DNA from: DASSQJ01 sp963772645
GTDB taxonomy: Bacteria; Actinomycetota; Actinomycetes; Actinomycetales; Dermatophilaceae
Direction: 5' to 3'
NCBI GenBank assembly: GCA_963772645.1
Contig: CAVYYD010000015.1
Location: 439,776-503,775 of the forward strand
Length of the DNA: 64,000 nt
Below the pieces are notes generated by a model, which saw only the letters and a list, made by a program, of their open reading frames with translations, was not told the DNA's origin and ran no database searches. Numbering within the stretch: position 1 is the first letter of the stretch; each line of letters opens with the position of its first letter. This document shows positions 62,904 to 64,000 of the stretch, one piece after another. Made by a program: the position numbers and the translations under genes.

Positions 62904-64000
62904 TCAGGCGGGGTTCTTGCCGGACATCGACATCTCGGCGGGCAGGCCGAGCGGCCGTCCGGGGAGCAGGGCGTTCCAGTAGATGTGGCGGAACGCGAGC
63001 TTGCCGAGGTGGTTGGCGCGGGACTCGCCGAGCAGCGTCATCGGGCCGACCTTCGGGAAGGGGAAGTGGCCGGTCAGCGGCTCGGTGTCGTAGTTGAAGT
63101 CGAGCAGCAGCGCCTTGCCGTGCCCGGACTCGACGAAGCAGTTGGCGTGCCCGTCGAAGCTGTGGGTCATCGGCAGCCCCGCGACGTGCTGGACGAAGTT
63201 CTCGACGAAGACGTCGACCGAGAAGTGGGCGACCGACCCGGCCTTGCTCGTCGGGATGTTGCTCGCGTCGCCGAGGGCGAAGACGTTGTCGTACGCGTCG
63301 GACTGGAACGTGTGCTTGTCGACCGGCAGGTAGTTCAGCTCGTCGCCGAGGCCGGAGCGGGCGACGTAGTCGGCGCCCATGTTGAGCGGGATCGTCACGA
63401 GCTGGTCGTAGGCGACCTCGCGCTCGTCGAAGGAGACGAGGACCTTCCGGTCCTGGTCGATCCGCTCGATCATGAAGTCGGGCTCGACGGTGATGCCCTT
63501 CTCCTCGAGGAGGCTGCCGAGGGCCTTGCTCGCCACCGGCTTGGTGAAGGCGCCGTCGAGCGGGGTGACGAAGACGAGCTCGGTGCGCTCGCGCAGCCCG
63601 CGCTGACGCAGGAAGTCGTCGGCGAGGAAGGTGAACTCGAGGGGAGCCACCGGGCACTTGATCGGCAGCTCGGTGATGTGGACGACGAGCCGGCCGCCCT
63701 GGAACCGCGCGAGCTGGTCGCGCAGGGCCACCGCACCCTCGTAGGTGTAGAACTCGCCGACCTCCTTGTGGAACTGCGGGCCCAGCGTGCCCTCGGTCTG
63801 GTCGGGGCGCGGCGTGGTCCCGGTCGCGATGACGAGCTGGTCGTAGTCGAGGACCCGGCCCCCGACGAGGTGGACCCGGTTCGCGTCGGCCTCGACCCTG
63901 TCGATCTCGCCCATGACGATGTCGATGCCGTCGTGGATGAAGGGCTTCTTGTGCTTGCGGACCTGCTCCGGGGTGTTCATGCCGAAGGGGATGAACAGGT
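62904..64000 (-). CDS. Sulfide:quinone oxidoreductase-like FAD protein (partial, 5' end outside window)
   Basis: An NAD(P)/FAD-dependent oxidoreductase of the SQR/flavocytochrome-c group; the frame continues past the window edge (LFIPFGMNTPEQ), so the N-terminal FAD motif is missing. Visible: VLDYDQLVIATGTTPRPDQ, the probable active Cys in PIKCPVAPLEFTFLADDF, NVFALGDASNIPTSKAGSVA (second FAD motif) and a second Cys in DGHANCFVESGHGKALLLDF. It would oxidise sulfide at the membrane and pass sulfane sulfur to the two small proteins encoded next on the same strand. Confidence 0.87.
   Translation of the reverse strand, partial: LFIPFGMNTPEQVRKHKKPFIHDGIDIVMGEIDRVEADANRVHLVGGRVLDYDQLVIATGTTPRPDQTEGTLGPQFHKEVGEFYTYEGAVALRDQLARFQGGRLVVHITELPIKCPVAPLEFTFLADDFLRQRGLRERTELVFVTPLDGAFTKPVASKALGSLLEEKGITVEPDFMIERIDQDRKVLVSFDEREVAYDQLVTIPLNMGADYVARSGLGDELNYLPVDKHTFQSDAYDNVFALGDASNIPTSKAGSVAHFSVDVFVENFVQHVAGLPMTHSFDGHANCFVESGHGKALLLDFNYDTEPLTGHFPFPKVGPMTLLGESRANHLGKLAFRHIYWNALLPGRPLGLPAEMSMSGKNPA

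Overview
The window is chromosomal DNA from a high-GC actinobacterium. The evidence is very high GC throughout, G/C-ending codons, many GTG starts, the GlgE alpha-glucan pathway, leader-peptide control of branched-chain amino acid genes, and the actinobacterial order cysteine desulfurase - mnmA - MetE-like protein - ligA - gatCAB. A member of the Micrococcales close to Intrasporangiaceae is my best guess; that placement is inference.

Layout. 0-20 kb (mostly minus strand): cimA (cut by the window edge), a metallo-beta-lactamase-fold lipase-like protein, a gamma-glutamyl cyclotransferase-like protein, a five-gene gamma-glutamyl-amide catabolic cluster (PuuD-like hydrolase, SDR, aldehyde dehydrogenase, glutamine-synthetase-like ligase, FadR-type regulator), ilvE, a plus-strand GT4/debranching-enzyme pair, leuB, serA and ilvBNC. 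20-34.5 kb: ABC exporter, ilvD, alcohol dehydrogenase, SixA, DUF937, gatBAC, ligA, adenosine-specific kinase and acyl-CoA ligase. Nearly every gene here is broken by one-base indels that look like sequence errors. 34.7-46.5 kb: membrane protein, EamA exporter, MetE-like, DUF1272-PNPOx fusion, pirin, mnmA, cysteine desulfurase, etfA/etfB, DUF2254, enoyl-CoA hydratase and a YbjN-like protein. 46.5-61.8 kb (plus strand): glgX, a PhyH dioxygenase, an FMN alpha-hydroxyacid oxidoreductase, then glgP and the glgE-treS-mak-glgB operon. 62-64 kb: a DsrE2 / DsrC-like / sulfide:quinone-oxidoreductase sulfur module.

How it fits together. cimA, ilvBNC, ilvD, ilvE and leuB cover most of isoleucine/valine/leucine synthesis. 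Three short reading frames rich in branched-chain codons precede cimA, ilvB and the leuB region; each starts with GTG 6-7 nt after a -10-like hexamer and runs into a strong hairpin. Two are complete attenuators with U-tract terminators. The glycogen block would cycle glucose between trehalose, maltose-1-phosphate and branched alpha-glucan. The gamma-glutamyl cluster looks like a Puu-type pathway in which a dehydrogenase replaces the usual amine oxidase. No rRNA, tRNA, CRISPR array, IS element or prophage was seen.
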